Shown here: positions 16,706 through 24,655 of the stretch, piece after piece | How positions within the stretch are numbered: the stretch's first letter is position 1 | How the letters are laid out: the number at the start of each line of letters is the position of its first letter | Assembly: GCA_964628055.1 (NCBI GenBank) | Contig: CAZVNL010000007.1 | Coordinates: forward strand, 7,485-71,484 | DNA from: CAZBEL01 sp964628055 | GTDB lineage: Bacteria; Fidelibacterota; Marinisomatia; Marinisomatales; TCS56 | Reading direction: 5' to 3' | Length of the DNA stretch: 64,000 bases | Program-made: the position numbers and the translations under genes | The notes under the pieces: model-generated | Databases searched by the model: none | Seen by the model: only the letters and a program-made list of their open reading frames with translations | What the model was told of the DNA's origin: nothing

Positions 16706-17862
16706 ACGGCGCGCTTCAGCGACTTACCTTCCTCGGTTGGTTTGTAATCCAGGGACTGGTCGCCCAGGACGGTTCGGGGGTGGTTACTTTTGATCATGAC
16801 CTGCATGTAAACGACGTGGGTGTGCGCTGCACGAAGTGCCATAATCCGAAGCTGTTGAAAACCAGTATTTCTTCTGAGGACGTGATTTTACCAACGGAAA
16901 CACGGTGTATGAAATGCCACCAGATGTGGAAAGATGACGGCGAATGCGAGATCTGTCATCTGGGGTCACCGCCGTATGGCACGTTTCCACCCGTAACGCG
17001 GATTTTCAAATTTCCCCATAAAATCCACTGGGGAGAACAGAAGATCGATTGTAGCGAGTGCCACAGCGATATGGTAGGCGTCGGTAATTCACCCCCTATA
17101 CCCACCATGCAACAATGTTTACAGTGTCACCAGGAGCGGAAGGGTCCCCAGAACTGTGACGCCTGTCATGAGAATGTGGCCCTTTTGCGGCCTGATAACC
17201 ATACCCCTACCTGGTTGCGGGATCATGATGTGGCCGCCCTAGCGAATACGGCCGATTGTCAGCTCTGTCATACCCAACTGGTGTGTGACAATTGTCATAG
17301 CGGGGCCCTGTTGGGGCGCGACGATCTCCCCCGCATGAACCCGGTACCCGCCTACCGCCCGGGACAGATGGAAGTAAAGCAGCTCTTGGCCCGCAATCAT
17401 GCCCTGGACTATGTCTATAACCACGGCCTGGACGCCAGTACGAAGGCCCGGGACTGCCGCATTTGTCACGAAGCACCAGAATTTTGTACCGCCTGTCACC
17501 AGAATAAGGAAGATCAATTGCTGAATAAGCCCAACTTCCACGGAGGCTTGGATTGGGGCGCCGTCGTGTATCCCCCGGGAACCCAATTTGCTAACCTTAC
17601 CGATGGGGGCGTTCACGCCCAAATGGCGCGGCGGGATATTGAACTCTGTCAGTCCTGTCACGATGTGGAAGGGGCCGACCCGATTTGCCTAAAATGCCAT
17701 AACGACCAGAATGGGGTCTTAGGGGATGATCCCAAAACCCATGTGAGCGGTTATATGAAGGACGTTCAAGGAGACTGGTGCACGGAACCGGTTTCCCTCT
17801 GTTTCACCTGCCATCAACCCAGTTCCAAGGGGAGTGGCTTTTGCGGGTATTGTCATCAATGA
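16702..17862 (+). CDS. 14-heme periplasmic cytochrome c
   Basis: 386 residues with a signal peptide (about 1-21) and 14 CxxCH motifs, in order CTKCH, CMKCH, CEICH, CSECH, CLQCH, CDACH, CQLCH, CDNCH, CRICH, CTACH, CQSCH, CLKCH, CFTCH, CGYCH. Early parts (FDHDLHVNDVGVRCTKCH, FPHKIHWGEQKIDCSECH) look like repeated cytochrome c7-type units. Heme density is one per 28 residues, that of an electron wire rather than an enzyme. It overlaps the barrel gene by 4 bp and the next lipoprotein by 4 bp. It probably carries electrons across the periplasm or through the barrel. Confidence 0.88.
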   Translation: MNGALQRLTFLGWFVIQGLVAQDGSGVVTFDHDLHVNDVGVRCTKCHNPKLLKTSISSEDVILPTETRCMKCHQMWKDDGECEICHLGSPPYGTFPPVTRIFKFPHKIHWGEQKIDCSECHSDMVGVGNSPPIPTMQQCLQCHQERKGPQNCDACHENVALLRPDNHTPTWLRDHDVAALANTADCQLCHTQLVCDNCHSGALLGRDDLPRMNPVPAYRPGQMEVKQLLARNHALDYVYNHGLDASTKARDCRICHEAPEFCTACHQNKEDQLLNKPNFHGGLDWGAVVYPPGTQFANLTDGGVHAQMARRDIELCQSCHDVEGADPICLKCHNDQNGVLGDDPKTHVSGYMKDVQGDWCTEPVSLCFTCHQPSSKGSGFCGYCHQ

Positions 17863-18248
17863 AGGCCAGGCTAATTCTGGGTTTATCTCTCGGGATGGCA
17901 GTGTTGACCATGGCCTGTTCCGAGTTACAGGACAACATTGTGGCTCCCTTACCAGCTAAGGTTACCTACGTTGAACACATCCAGCCTCTTTTGGAACGGA
18001 GTTGTGTACGGTGTCATAATGAAAACGTGAACCATTATGGCGTTATCCTAACCAGTTATGAGAATGATACCGCTTTAGTTCAGATTGAAAAAGGGAATCC
18101 GGACTGTAGGTTGTTAACGGTGGTTTTAAATCCGGAAACTCCCCTAAAATCGGAAACCGGGTGGATGTACCGCTTTCTGAGTGATCCCCGTGATTATGAC
18201 CTGATTTATCAATGGATCGTAGTAGACAGCCTGGCTGAGGCGCCTTAA
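17859..18248 (+). CDS. Small monoheme lipoprotein, cytochrome c-like
   Basis: 129 residues. The lipobox LTMAC (Cys19) directs lipid anchoring. One heme motif, CVRCHNENVNHYG, lies within VEHIQPLLERSCVRCH, a pattern common in Planctomycete/FCB cytochrome c-like (PSCyt-type) domains. A later segment, YDLIYQWIVVD, is typical of the same domain. It overlaps the 14-heme gene (ATGA) and is the last gene of the operon starting at 9657. Confidence 0.75.
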   Translation: MKARLILGLSLGMAVLTMACSELQDNIVAPLPAKVTYVEHIQPLLERSCVRCHNENVNHYGVILTSYENDTALVQIEKGNPDCRLLTVVLNPETPLKSETGWMYRFLSDPRDYDLIYQWIVVDSLAEAP

Positions 18249-18718
18249 ATGTAGGCGATCGTTAGTGGGGGTTGTATGGCGTTTATGAATCTTTTGTCAG
18301 GGCTTAACAAAACTTTATCCAGAAGACTGGTGGGTAGGCTTCTCTCGGAATTTTCTACTGTTGCAACACCCGATCCATTGTCCTCTAAAGGAGGTGGCCA
18401 AAAGGGTATATTTAGTGGGAGTTTCCTGTTTTGATCTTGTTAAACCACTGGAAGCGATTTATATTCAATAAATTCGAAAGGCCGTTAAGTGCTTTCGTTA
18501 TTGAGATAAGAACAACCGTTGGTATGGCCGTTCTTATGCTGCCTTCTGGGCAAAAAATCAGGAAGAGCGGGTAGTTGCATTGGAATTCAAAGTTCCGAGA
18601 GTTAAAAGGTGGAAGAATGGTCCTCAGGGGGAGCACCTCATAGATGGGGTCACTATCTTTCCTGTTAAAGTAAGTTCTTTTCAACAAGTTCTCCATGCAG
18701 AATAGAAAGGGGGAAAAC
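18249..18718 (+). other. 470-bp gap before the Rieske/cytochrome b operon, with a candidate promoter
   Basis: No convincing gene. TTGTTA at 18437-18442 and TATATT at 18460-18465, 17 bp apart, form a plausible promoter for the downstream operon, giving a leader of about 250 nt. GGAAAGGGGGAAA upstream of the Rieske ATG is its ribosome-binding site. A 52-codon frame from 18275 and a long minus-strand frame look like chance. Confidence 0.4.
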
Positions 18719-19180
18719 ATGAACCAAGCGTCTGCTGGCCTTGCGGATACCAGTCGTCGAAGGTTTATTGATTTTTTATTAGGGACCGGTCTTTTCATGT
18801 GGCTGGCCAGTTTGCTGTATCCCATTGCAAAATATCTGGTGCCCCCGAAGGCAGCGGTCCTGTACGTTAATAGTGTGGAAGCTGGCCTGTTGGCGGACTT
18901 TCCCTTAGGGTCCTCCCGCATAATCCGATTTGGTCGTAAACCCGTCATTGTTGTGCGGCAACAAAATGGAAATTTTTCCGCCCTCTCGGCCACGTGCACC
19001 CATTTAAGTTGCACGGTTCAGTTTAAAAAAGACACGGAGCAGATTTGGTGTGCTTGCCACAACGGTCTTTATGATTTACAGGGGAAGAACATTTCCGGGC
19101 CCCCTCCACGACCTTTGGCCCAGTACCAGGTGGTATTGAAGGACGAGAAAGTGATCATTGCGCTGAAGGAGATGGCCTGA
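18719..19180 (+). CDS. Rieske iron-sulfur protein of a cytochrome bc/b6f-type complex
   Basis: 153 residues. The N-terminus has a twin-arginine stretch (TSRRRFIDFLLG) and one membrane anchor. The [2Fe-2S] motifs are C93-T-H95-L-S-C98 and C111-A-C113-H114: Cys93, His95, Cys111 and His114 as ligands, Cys98-Cys113 as the disulfide. Box II reads CACHNG, not the usual CPCHGS, which may affect the potential. It is short, like Firmicute/b6f Rieske proteins. The stop overlaps the cytochrome b start (TGATG). It oxidises menaquinol with the cytochrome b encoded next. Confidence 0.93.
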   Translation: MNQASAGLADTSRRRFIDFLLGTGLFMWLASLLYPIAKYLVPPKAAVLYVNSVEAGLLADFPLGSSRIIRFGRKPVIVVRQQNGNFSALSATCTHLSCTVQFKKDTEQIWCACHNGLYDLQGKNISGPPPRPLAQYQVVLKDEKVIIALKEMA

Positions 19181-20244
19181 TGGGAATAAAAGCCTGGTTT
19201 ACCAAGCGGATGGATTTAAGCGCGGCCCGAAAATTTACCCTGGAAAAGAAGGTCCCGGTATTCTACGGCACGATCTGGTACTATTTAGGCGGCGTCTCCC
19301 TGTTCCTCTTTGGAATCCAGATCATTACGGGTATCCTACTACTGCTCTATTACCAACCCGGTGCCGCCACTGCCTTTGAGAGCGTAAAGTTCATTGTGAG
19401 TAAAGTGGCTTTTGGCTGGTTGATCCGGGAAGTCCATGCCTGGTCGGCCAACCTGTTTATCTTTTTTGCTTTTCTGCATATGTTTACGGTATTCTTTGCC
19501 AAAGCCTACCGCCGACCACGGGAAATAACTTGGTTTTCGGGGATCTTTCTACTGATCCTGGGGCTGGGTTTCGGGTTCACCGGGTACCTATTGCCCTGGA
19601 ACGAACTGGCCTTTTTTGCCACCAAAGTCGGTTCCGATATCGTTGGTGAGATTCCCCTTGTGGGAGATTTCCTTCTGCGTTTGGTCCGGGGTGGCGATGA
19701 GGTTAGCGGGGCCACCCTCACCCGGTTTTACGGAATTCACATCGCCGTCTTGCCCGCGATTTTCACGCTAATTTTAGGGGTTCACCTGGTGTTAGTCCAA
19801 ATTCAGGGGATGAGTATCCCCCCCGAATTGGAACAGATACCGGAAGAACATCGCCGTTACATGCCCTTTTTCCCCAACTTTGCCATGCGCGACGCATTGC
19901 TATGGCTTATCGTTTTAAATATCATTGCCCTGCTGGCGGTTTTCTTTCCCTGGGAGTTGGGTACCAAGGCGGACCCCCTGGCGTCGGCCCCGGCTGGGAT
20001 TCGGCCCGAATGGTACTTCATGTTCATGTTCCAAACCTTACGGTTAATTCCGGGTAAAGTCCTCTTCATCGAAGGGGAACTCTTCGGGATCTTGATCTTT
20101 GGCCTGGGAACCCTGTTCTGGTTCCTGGTGCCATTCTTGGACCGTCGCGCGGCCAAAGGAGAGCGCTCCCTTTTCTGGACCGTGCTGGGCGTAATACTCA
20201 TCGTTTACATGGTGATGATGACCTTATGGGGGTATTTATCATGA
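19180..20244 (+). CDS. Cytochrome b (b6-type core fused to a subunit IV-like half)
   Basis: 354 residues. Heme ligands H86/H100 and H187/H202 occur with 13 and 14 residues between them; the 14-residue spacing is that of cytochrome b6 rather than mitochondrial cytochrome b. Residues 210-354 resemble subunit IV, with the quinol-site motif PEWYF at 277-281. b6 and subunit IV are therefore fused, giving a shorter protein than proteobacterial cytochrome b. It is preceded by the Rieske gene and followed, with a 4-bp overlap, by a 9-heme cytochrome instead of c1 or f. Confidence 0.93.
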   Translation: MGIKAWFTKRMDLSAARKFTLEKKVPVFYGTIWYYLGGVSLFLFGIQIITGILLLLYYQPGAATAFESVKFIVSKVAFGWLIREVHAWSANLFIFFAFLHMFTVFFAKAYRRPREITWFSGIFLLILGLGFGFTGYLLPWNELAFFATKVGSDIVGEIPLVGDFLLRLVRGGDEVSGATLTRFYGIHIAVLPAIFTLILGVHLVLVQIQGMSIPPELEQIPEEHRRYMPFFPNFAMRDALLWLIVLNIIALLAVFFPWELGTKADPLASAPAGIRPEWYFMFMFQTLRLIPGKVLFIEGELFGILIFGLGTLFWFLVPFLDRRAAKGERSLFWTVLGVILIVYMVMMTLWGYLS

Positions 20245-21506
20245 GACTATTCACGCTAGGCTTCATTTTCCTGACAGTAACGGGGTTCTTGGTCGCCGAT
20301 ACCCCACATACCAAAGACGCCTGTATCAATTGTCATAAGGTCGTTGATGAAGACCGTGAAGTTGGCGACCGGGTGATGACCAACATTTTTGATGATGTTC
20401 ACCTGCAAGTGGGACTGGGTTGTGCCGATTGCCACGGGGGTGATCCCGACGCTTTCGACGACGAGGACGCCGCCATGTGGGATAATCCTTCCTTCCAGGG
20501 TAGCATTGAACGGCTCGACCAACCGAGAATGTGTGGTACTTGCCATGGAGATCCTGAGTTTATGCGGGAATATTCCGCTTCGGTGAAAACCGACGAGCTA
20601 TCCAAGTATTGGACCAGTCGACACGGGAAGCTGTTGCAGAAAGGGGAAGACAAGGTTGCCGTCTGTACGGATTGTCATGGCGTTCATGGAATTTACCCGG
20701 TAAAGGACCCCCGCTCCTCGGTTTATCCCCTGAACGTTCCCGCCACCTGCTCCCGGTGTCATAGCGATGTGGATTACATGGCGGAGTTTAAAATTCCTAC
20801 TAATCAGTACTTTAAATACCGTTCTTCCATCCACGGGAAAGCCCTCCTTGATCGCCAGAGTCTGGGGGCGCCAGCCTGTAATGATTGTCACGGTAGCCAC
20901 GGGGCCCTGCCCCCCAATGTCGTCCACATTTCCGACGTTTGCGGGACCTGTCACGTCAACAATAACATGCTTTTTCAGAAGAGTCACCTGAACAATATCT
21001 TTCTGAAACGCGGTTTTGGCCAGTGCGAGGTGTGCCATGGGAATCACGGCATTAAACCGCCCACCGACGAATATCTCAACTGGGAACATGGGGCCGTGTG
21101 TGTCCAGTGCCATCAAGGAATGGGAAATCCCCGGAAATTGGCCGACATCTTCTACCACACCATCGATAGCTTGAAATCCCAGATTCAATTGGCCCGTGAC
21201 CTCATGGATGACGCCGATCGAAAGGGGATGGAGGTATCCGACCTGTTCACGCCGTTGGAAGAAGCCCATAAGGTCCTCATACAAACCCGCACCAGTATTC
21301 ACAGTTTTAACAAGGATTATGTCCTGAACACAGCCGCGGCTGGGTTTAAGTCGTTGGACACAGCTATCGAAGGGGCGCGTAACGCCTTACAGGAGTATGA
21401 TCTACGCCGGAAATGGCTCTTCATCCTATCCTTGATCATCACCTACCTGGCCATAATGCTTTATTTTAAAATCAAAGATTTTGATCGTCGTCATCAATCG
21501 TCATAA
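20241..21506 (+). CDS. Membrane-anchored 9-heme cytochrome c coupled to the Rieske/cytochrome b complex
   Basis: 421 residues. A signal peptide, then nine CxxCH motifs (CINCH, CADCH, CGTCH, CTDCH, CSRCH, CNDCH, CGTCH, CEVCH, CVQCH). Repeats of the form CxDCHGxHG separated by H-x-K-x-L recall the NrfB/OTR/doxx-type multiheme folds. A helical heme-free stretch (about 300-385) and a C-terminal membrane helix (KWLFILSLIITYLAIMLYF) follow. The start overlaps the cytochrome b stop (ATGA). It takes the place of cytochrome c1/f as electron acceptor of the complex (inference from context). Confidence 0.88.
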   Translation: MRLFTLGFIFLTVTGFLVADTPHTKDACINCHKVVDEDREVGDRVMTNIFDDVHLQVGLGCADCHGGDPDAFDDEDAAMWDNPSFQGSIERLDQPRMCGTCHGDPEFMREYSASVKTDELSKYWTSRHGKLLQKGEDKVAVCTDCHGVHGIYPVKDPRSSVYPLNVPATCSRCHSDVDYMAEFKIPTNQYFKYRSSIHGKALLDRQSLGAPACNDCHGSHGALPPNVVHISDVCGTCHVNNNMLFQKSHLNNIFLKRGFGQCEVCHGNHGIKPPTDEYLNWEHGAVCVQCHQGMGNPRKLADIFYHTIDSLKSQIQLARDLMDDADRKGMEVSDLFTPLEEAHKVLIQTRTSIHSFNKDYVLNTAAAGFKSLDTAIEGARNALQEYDLRRKWLFILSLIITYLAIMLYFKIKDFDRRHQSS

Positions 21507-21524
21507 TCAACAAAGGGGATTACC

Positions 21525-22112
21525 ATGAACAAGTTCCTGTCGATATTAATTCTCTTGGGGGGTTTTCTGTATGCCCAGGAAATCCAATATGTAGGTACCT
21601 ATAAATGTAAAGCTTGTCATTCCAGCACCAAGAAGGGAGCCCAGTACAAGGTTTGGCAGAAAACCAAACATGCTCAGGCCTTCGAGACCCTTTTATCCGA
21701 CGCGGCCAAGAAGATCGCTACCGAACGGGGATTGAAAACGGCTCCTGATGAAGCGCCAGAATGCCTGAAGTGCCATACGGTGGGTTTTGGTGCTGGTGGA
21801 TACGAAGTTAAAGACGAGGCTTTTTACAACCCCGCCGCTGATGATCGTGCCGGGAAGAAGGCGGCCAAACGGATGGAAAACCTGAAAAATGTGGGCTGCG
21901 AAGCCTGCCATGGCCCGGGGGAAAAGTATAAAAGTATGCGCGTGATGAAAGCCATCCACAAGGGAGAGGCCAAAGCGGCTGATTACGGACTGGTCATGCC
22001 CACTGAAGAGACGTGCTTGAAATGCCATAACGAGGAAAGCCCTTCTTTCGAATCTTTCGATTTCGAGGAACGGATGAAAGAAATTGCACACCCCTTTCCT
22101 GCTGATATGTAG
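21525..22112 (+). CDS. Tetraheme c554-like periplasmic cytochrome (second copy)
   Basis: 195 residues with a signal peptide and four CxxCH motifs: CKACH, CLKCH, CEACH, CLKCH. It is paralogous to the product of 9657-10235: both have YKVW or YSVW followed by KHA-x-A-x-ETL, ADE-type APECL, VMPT-E-CL and NEESP or NENSP. It includes a 20-residue insertion (about 85-105). Each of the two copies follows or precedes a different quinone complex, suggesting dedicated carriers. The gene starts 18 bp after the 9-heme gene with GGGGA upstream. Confidence 0.85.
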   Translation: MNKFLSILILLGGFLYAQEIQYVGTYKCKACHSSTKKGAQYKVWQKTKHAQAFETLLSDAAKKIATERGLKTAPDEAPECLKCHTVGFGAGGYEVKDEAFYNPAADDRAGKKAAKRMENLKNVGCEACHGPGEKYKSMRVMKAIHKGEAKAADYGLVMPTEETCLKCHNEESPSFESFDFEERMKEIAHPFPADM

Positions 22113-22130
22113 TTAAATCACCTTTAACTA
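22110..22130 (+). promoter_or_regulatory. Small AT-rich hairpin between two cytochrome genes
   Basis: Arms 22110-22117 (TAGTTAAA) and 22123-22130 (TTTAACTA) pair over 8 bp with a 5-nt loop. The hairpin includes the stop codon of the tetraheme gene. A run of seven T (22139-22145) lies 8 bp further on. It could slow transcription or protect the mRNA end; a true terminator would be weak. Confidence 0.35.
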
Positions 22131-22144
22131 ACGGGGGAATTTTT

Positions 22145-24655
22145 TTGAAGAATTGGAGTCTTAATTCAATTCTCATGGGAGTAGCGTTTGTCCTCTTCGG
22201 GACGACGCTGTCTTGGGCACAGGATAACGAAACCTGTGTTGCTTGCCACGAAGATGAATCGTTGACCACGGTTGAGTTTGGGGTCACCAAATCATTATAC
22301 GTGACGGAAGACCTTTTAGATGGTACACCTCATGAAGGTTTTGAATGTATCGATTGCCATACTGATCTGAGAGATGTTGAGGATTTTCCCCATCCCCAAC
22401 CTTCGCTCACGCCCGATTGCGGTGCTTGCCACTCAGAGATACAAGAGACTTTCGTTGACCAGTTTGTCAAGCCCCTAAGGGCCAAAGGATATACTTTAGT
22501 TCCCGCCTGTGTGGCTTGCCACGGGAAACATGAAATCGGCAAAAAGCATCCCCCGCGGCAGGTCTGCGGCATCTGCCATCAGGATGTTCGCGACAAATTT
22601 TTACACTCATCCCATTGGAAAGGAGCTTCGAAGCCAGTCCGTGTCACTTGTGTTTCCTGCCATCAACCCCATAATAAGGTGGAAAAAGCCCAGTTTACCG
22701 AGGTAGGTTGGAAGAAGCGGTTAACGGAAACGTGCCAGAAATGTCATGAACAGGAAGCCACCCAATACCGGGGAAGCGGCCATTATCAACAGGTCGTAAA
22801 AGGCAACTTAGCTGCCCCGGTCTGTTCGGATTGTCATGGGCGACATGGCATTCTGTCTCCCGACGATTCCGAAAACCGGGTGTCGGTGGCCAAGATGGAC
22901 GCGGTCTGTACTAATTGCCATTCAGGATATGTAGAATCGATACATCGGCCTGAGTCTGAAACGGATCCCTCCCTGGAAACGTGCGTGGCCTGTCATACCG
23001 GTCATTCCACCGATATGAAACCCGAATCTGTTTCGTTGGTGTTCAATGTGAGTCTGACGCAGATTTGCTTGAAGTGTCACCAGGAATCCTTGATAACCGG
23101 TGAGAATGATGCCCATGGAGGCATTCATCGGAACCAAATTACGCGCATGGAATGGGGTGAAGTGGCTAATTGCGGCCTATGCCACGACTATCATTTCCGG
23201 GGACCCAATCGTCTGCGGGAACACGGCCTGGAAAAATCCTGTGCCGATTGTCACCCCGAACAACAAAAGGAATACGAACGGTCTTCCCACTACCAGGCTC
23301 GGCTCACGGGACATAAGGAAGCGCCAGGTTGTATGACGTGTCATGGACAACGGATCATCAAAAAACCCCGGGAGTATTTTACCGGGCAATCCATCGTGGC
23401 GCTCTGCGGAAGTTGCCACTCTAACCGGGAAATCACTCTCAAATTTCAGCTCAACGCCGATATCATCAGCGGATACAACACTTCGTACCACGGGCAGATG
23501 TACCAGTTGGGGTATCAGGGGGAGGAGTTTGCCACCTGCGTTTCCTGCCATGACAACCATTCCATTCTACCCAGTGACAACCCGGCTTCCACCATCAGTC
23601 AAGCCCATATCATAGAGACTTGCGGTAAGTGCCATGAAAATGTAAATATCAACTTCGTCAAATATTTACAGCACTATTCACCTGCTGATCAGGAAAGTAA
23701 CCACATCCTGAGCGCCGTTCATACGTTTATGCTATGGCTGTTAGGTAGCGTCCTGATCATCTTTGGCGGACACACGCTTTTATGGTTAATGCGGTTGACT
23801 ATTAGACGGATCAAGGAGGGGCCAATTAAAAAACCGACAAAAACCAAGTATCGTGTTCGGAGGTTTTCACGGTTTGAACGCCTCCAGCATATGGGTTTGA
23901 TCTTGTCATTTCTGACCCTGGCTTCCACGGGTCTGCCATTGAAGTACAGTCATTCTGAAATTGCTAACTGGATTGCTAATAACTTAGTAGGGTTCAGGAC
24001 TGCCGCTTTATTACATCGTTTGGCCGCCATTGTTTTGATAACTGTATTTTCCGTCCACATCGGGAAAGTACTCTATTTGAAATTTGTGCTTCGACGAAAG
24101 GGTATTTTCTGGGGACCGAATAGCCTCATACCCCGGGGACAGGACTTCAAAGACTTCTTTGCCAACCTGGGCTATTTCATCGGCGTCAGGAAAACACCTC
24201 CGCAATTCGGTCGGTGGACTTATTGGGAGAAATTTGACTATTTGGCCGTATTTTGGGGGATGGCGATTATCGGCACTTCTGGCGTGATGTTGTGGTTCCC
24301 TGAAACCCTGACCCGAATCATACCGGGTTGGTTAATCAATGTGGCCCATATCATTCATTCAGAAGAAGCCCTCCTGGCAACGGCCTTCATCTTCACCGTC
24401 CATTTTTTTAACACCCATTTGCGACCGGGCGCCTTCCCCATGAACGAAGTCATATTCACCGGCCGGGTTACGGAAGAACAGTTCCGGGAAGAACGACCGC
24501 TGGAACTGGAATCCCTCAGTGCCGTGGAATACCAGGCCAAGCTGGTACCACCCCTTACGAAATGGAGAAAACGAATAGCTTTCATCGCTGGTTACACGTT
24601 TCTTACGATCGGTTTTCTTCTTCTAACCGTTATTATAATAGGGACCTTTTTCTAA
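22145..24655 (+). CDS. 17-heme cytochrome c fused to a diheme cytochrome b membrane domain (CbcL-like)
   Basis: 836 residues from a TTG start behind GGGGGA (ATG 22175 is a poorer alternative). A signal peptide, then 17 CxxCH motifs over about residues 28-520. A C-terminal membrane domain (about 525-836) with helices carrying histidines: RFERLQHMG, LLHRLAAIVL with VHIG, and NVAHIIHSEEALL with VHFFNTH. That domain is the HydC/FdnI-type cytochrome b561 fold that oxidises menaquinol. Geobacter CbcL has the same two-part plan with nine c hemes; here the c part is nearly twice as large. It likely moves electrons directly from menaquinol into a periplasmic heme chain. It overlaps the next gene by 1 bp. 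Confidence 0.88.
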   Translation: MKNWSLNSILMGVAFVLFGTTLSWAQDNETCVACHEDESLTTVEFGVTKSLYVTEDLLDGTPHEGFECIDCHTDLRDVEDFPHPQPSLTPDCGACHSEIQETFVDQFVKPLRAKGYTLVPACVACHGKHEIGKKHPPRQVCGICHQDVRDKFLHSSHWKGASKPVRVTCVSCHQPHNKVEKAQFTEVGWKKRLTETCQKCHEQEATQYRGSGHYQQVVKGNLAAPVCSDCHGRHGILSPDDSENRVSVAKMDAVCTNCHSGYVESIHRPESETDPSLETCVACHTGHSTDMKPESVSLVFNVSLTQICLKCHQESLITGENDAHGGIHRNQITRMEWGEVANCGLCHDYHFRGPNRLREHGLEKSCADCHPEQQKEYERSSHYQARLTGHKEAPGCMTCHGQRIIKKPREYFTGQSIVALCGSCHSNREITLKFQLNADIISGYNTSYHGQMYQLGYQGEEFATCVSCHDNHSILPSDNPASTISQAHIIETCGKCHENVNINFVKYLQHYSPADQESNHILSAVHTFMLWLLGSVLIIFGGHTLLWLMRLTIRRIKEGPIKKPTKTKYRVRRFSRFERLQHMGLILSFLTLASTGLPLKYSHSEIANWIANNLVGFRTAALLHRLAAIVLITVFSVHIGKVLYLKFVLRRKGIFWGPNSLIPRGQDFKDFFANLGYFIGVRKTPPQFGRWTYWEKFDYLAVFWGMAIIGTSGVMLWFPETLTRIIPGWLINVAHIIHSEEALLATAFIFTVHFFNTHLRPGAFPMNEVIFTGRVTEEQFREERPLELESLSAVEYQAKLVPPLTKWRKRIAFIAGYTFLTIGFLLLTVIIIGTFF

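Noticed and set aside
18275..18433. 52-codon plus-strand frame in the gap before the Rieske gene
   Set aside because: No similarity seen, unclear ribosome-binding site, composition like non-coding DNA.
18412..19014. 200-codon minus-strand frame over the intergenic region and the start of the Rieske gene
   Set aside because: It runs antisense through the Rieske gene's conserved motifs, has no recognisable domain and no ribosome-binding site.
20598..21302. 234-codon minus-strand frame inside the 9-heme gene
   Set aside because: Antisense shadow of a gene with nine heme motifs; the pattern of repeated VTGP/IAMTP-like residues is the complement of CxxCH repeats.
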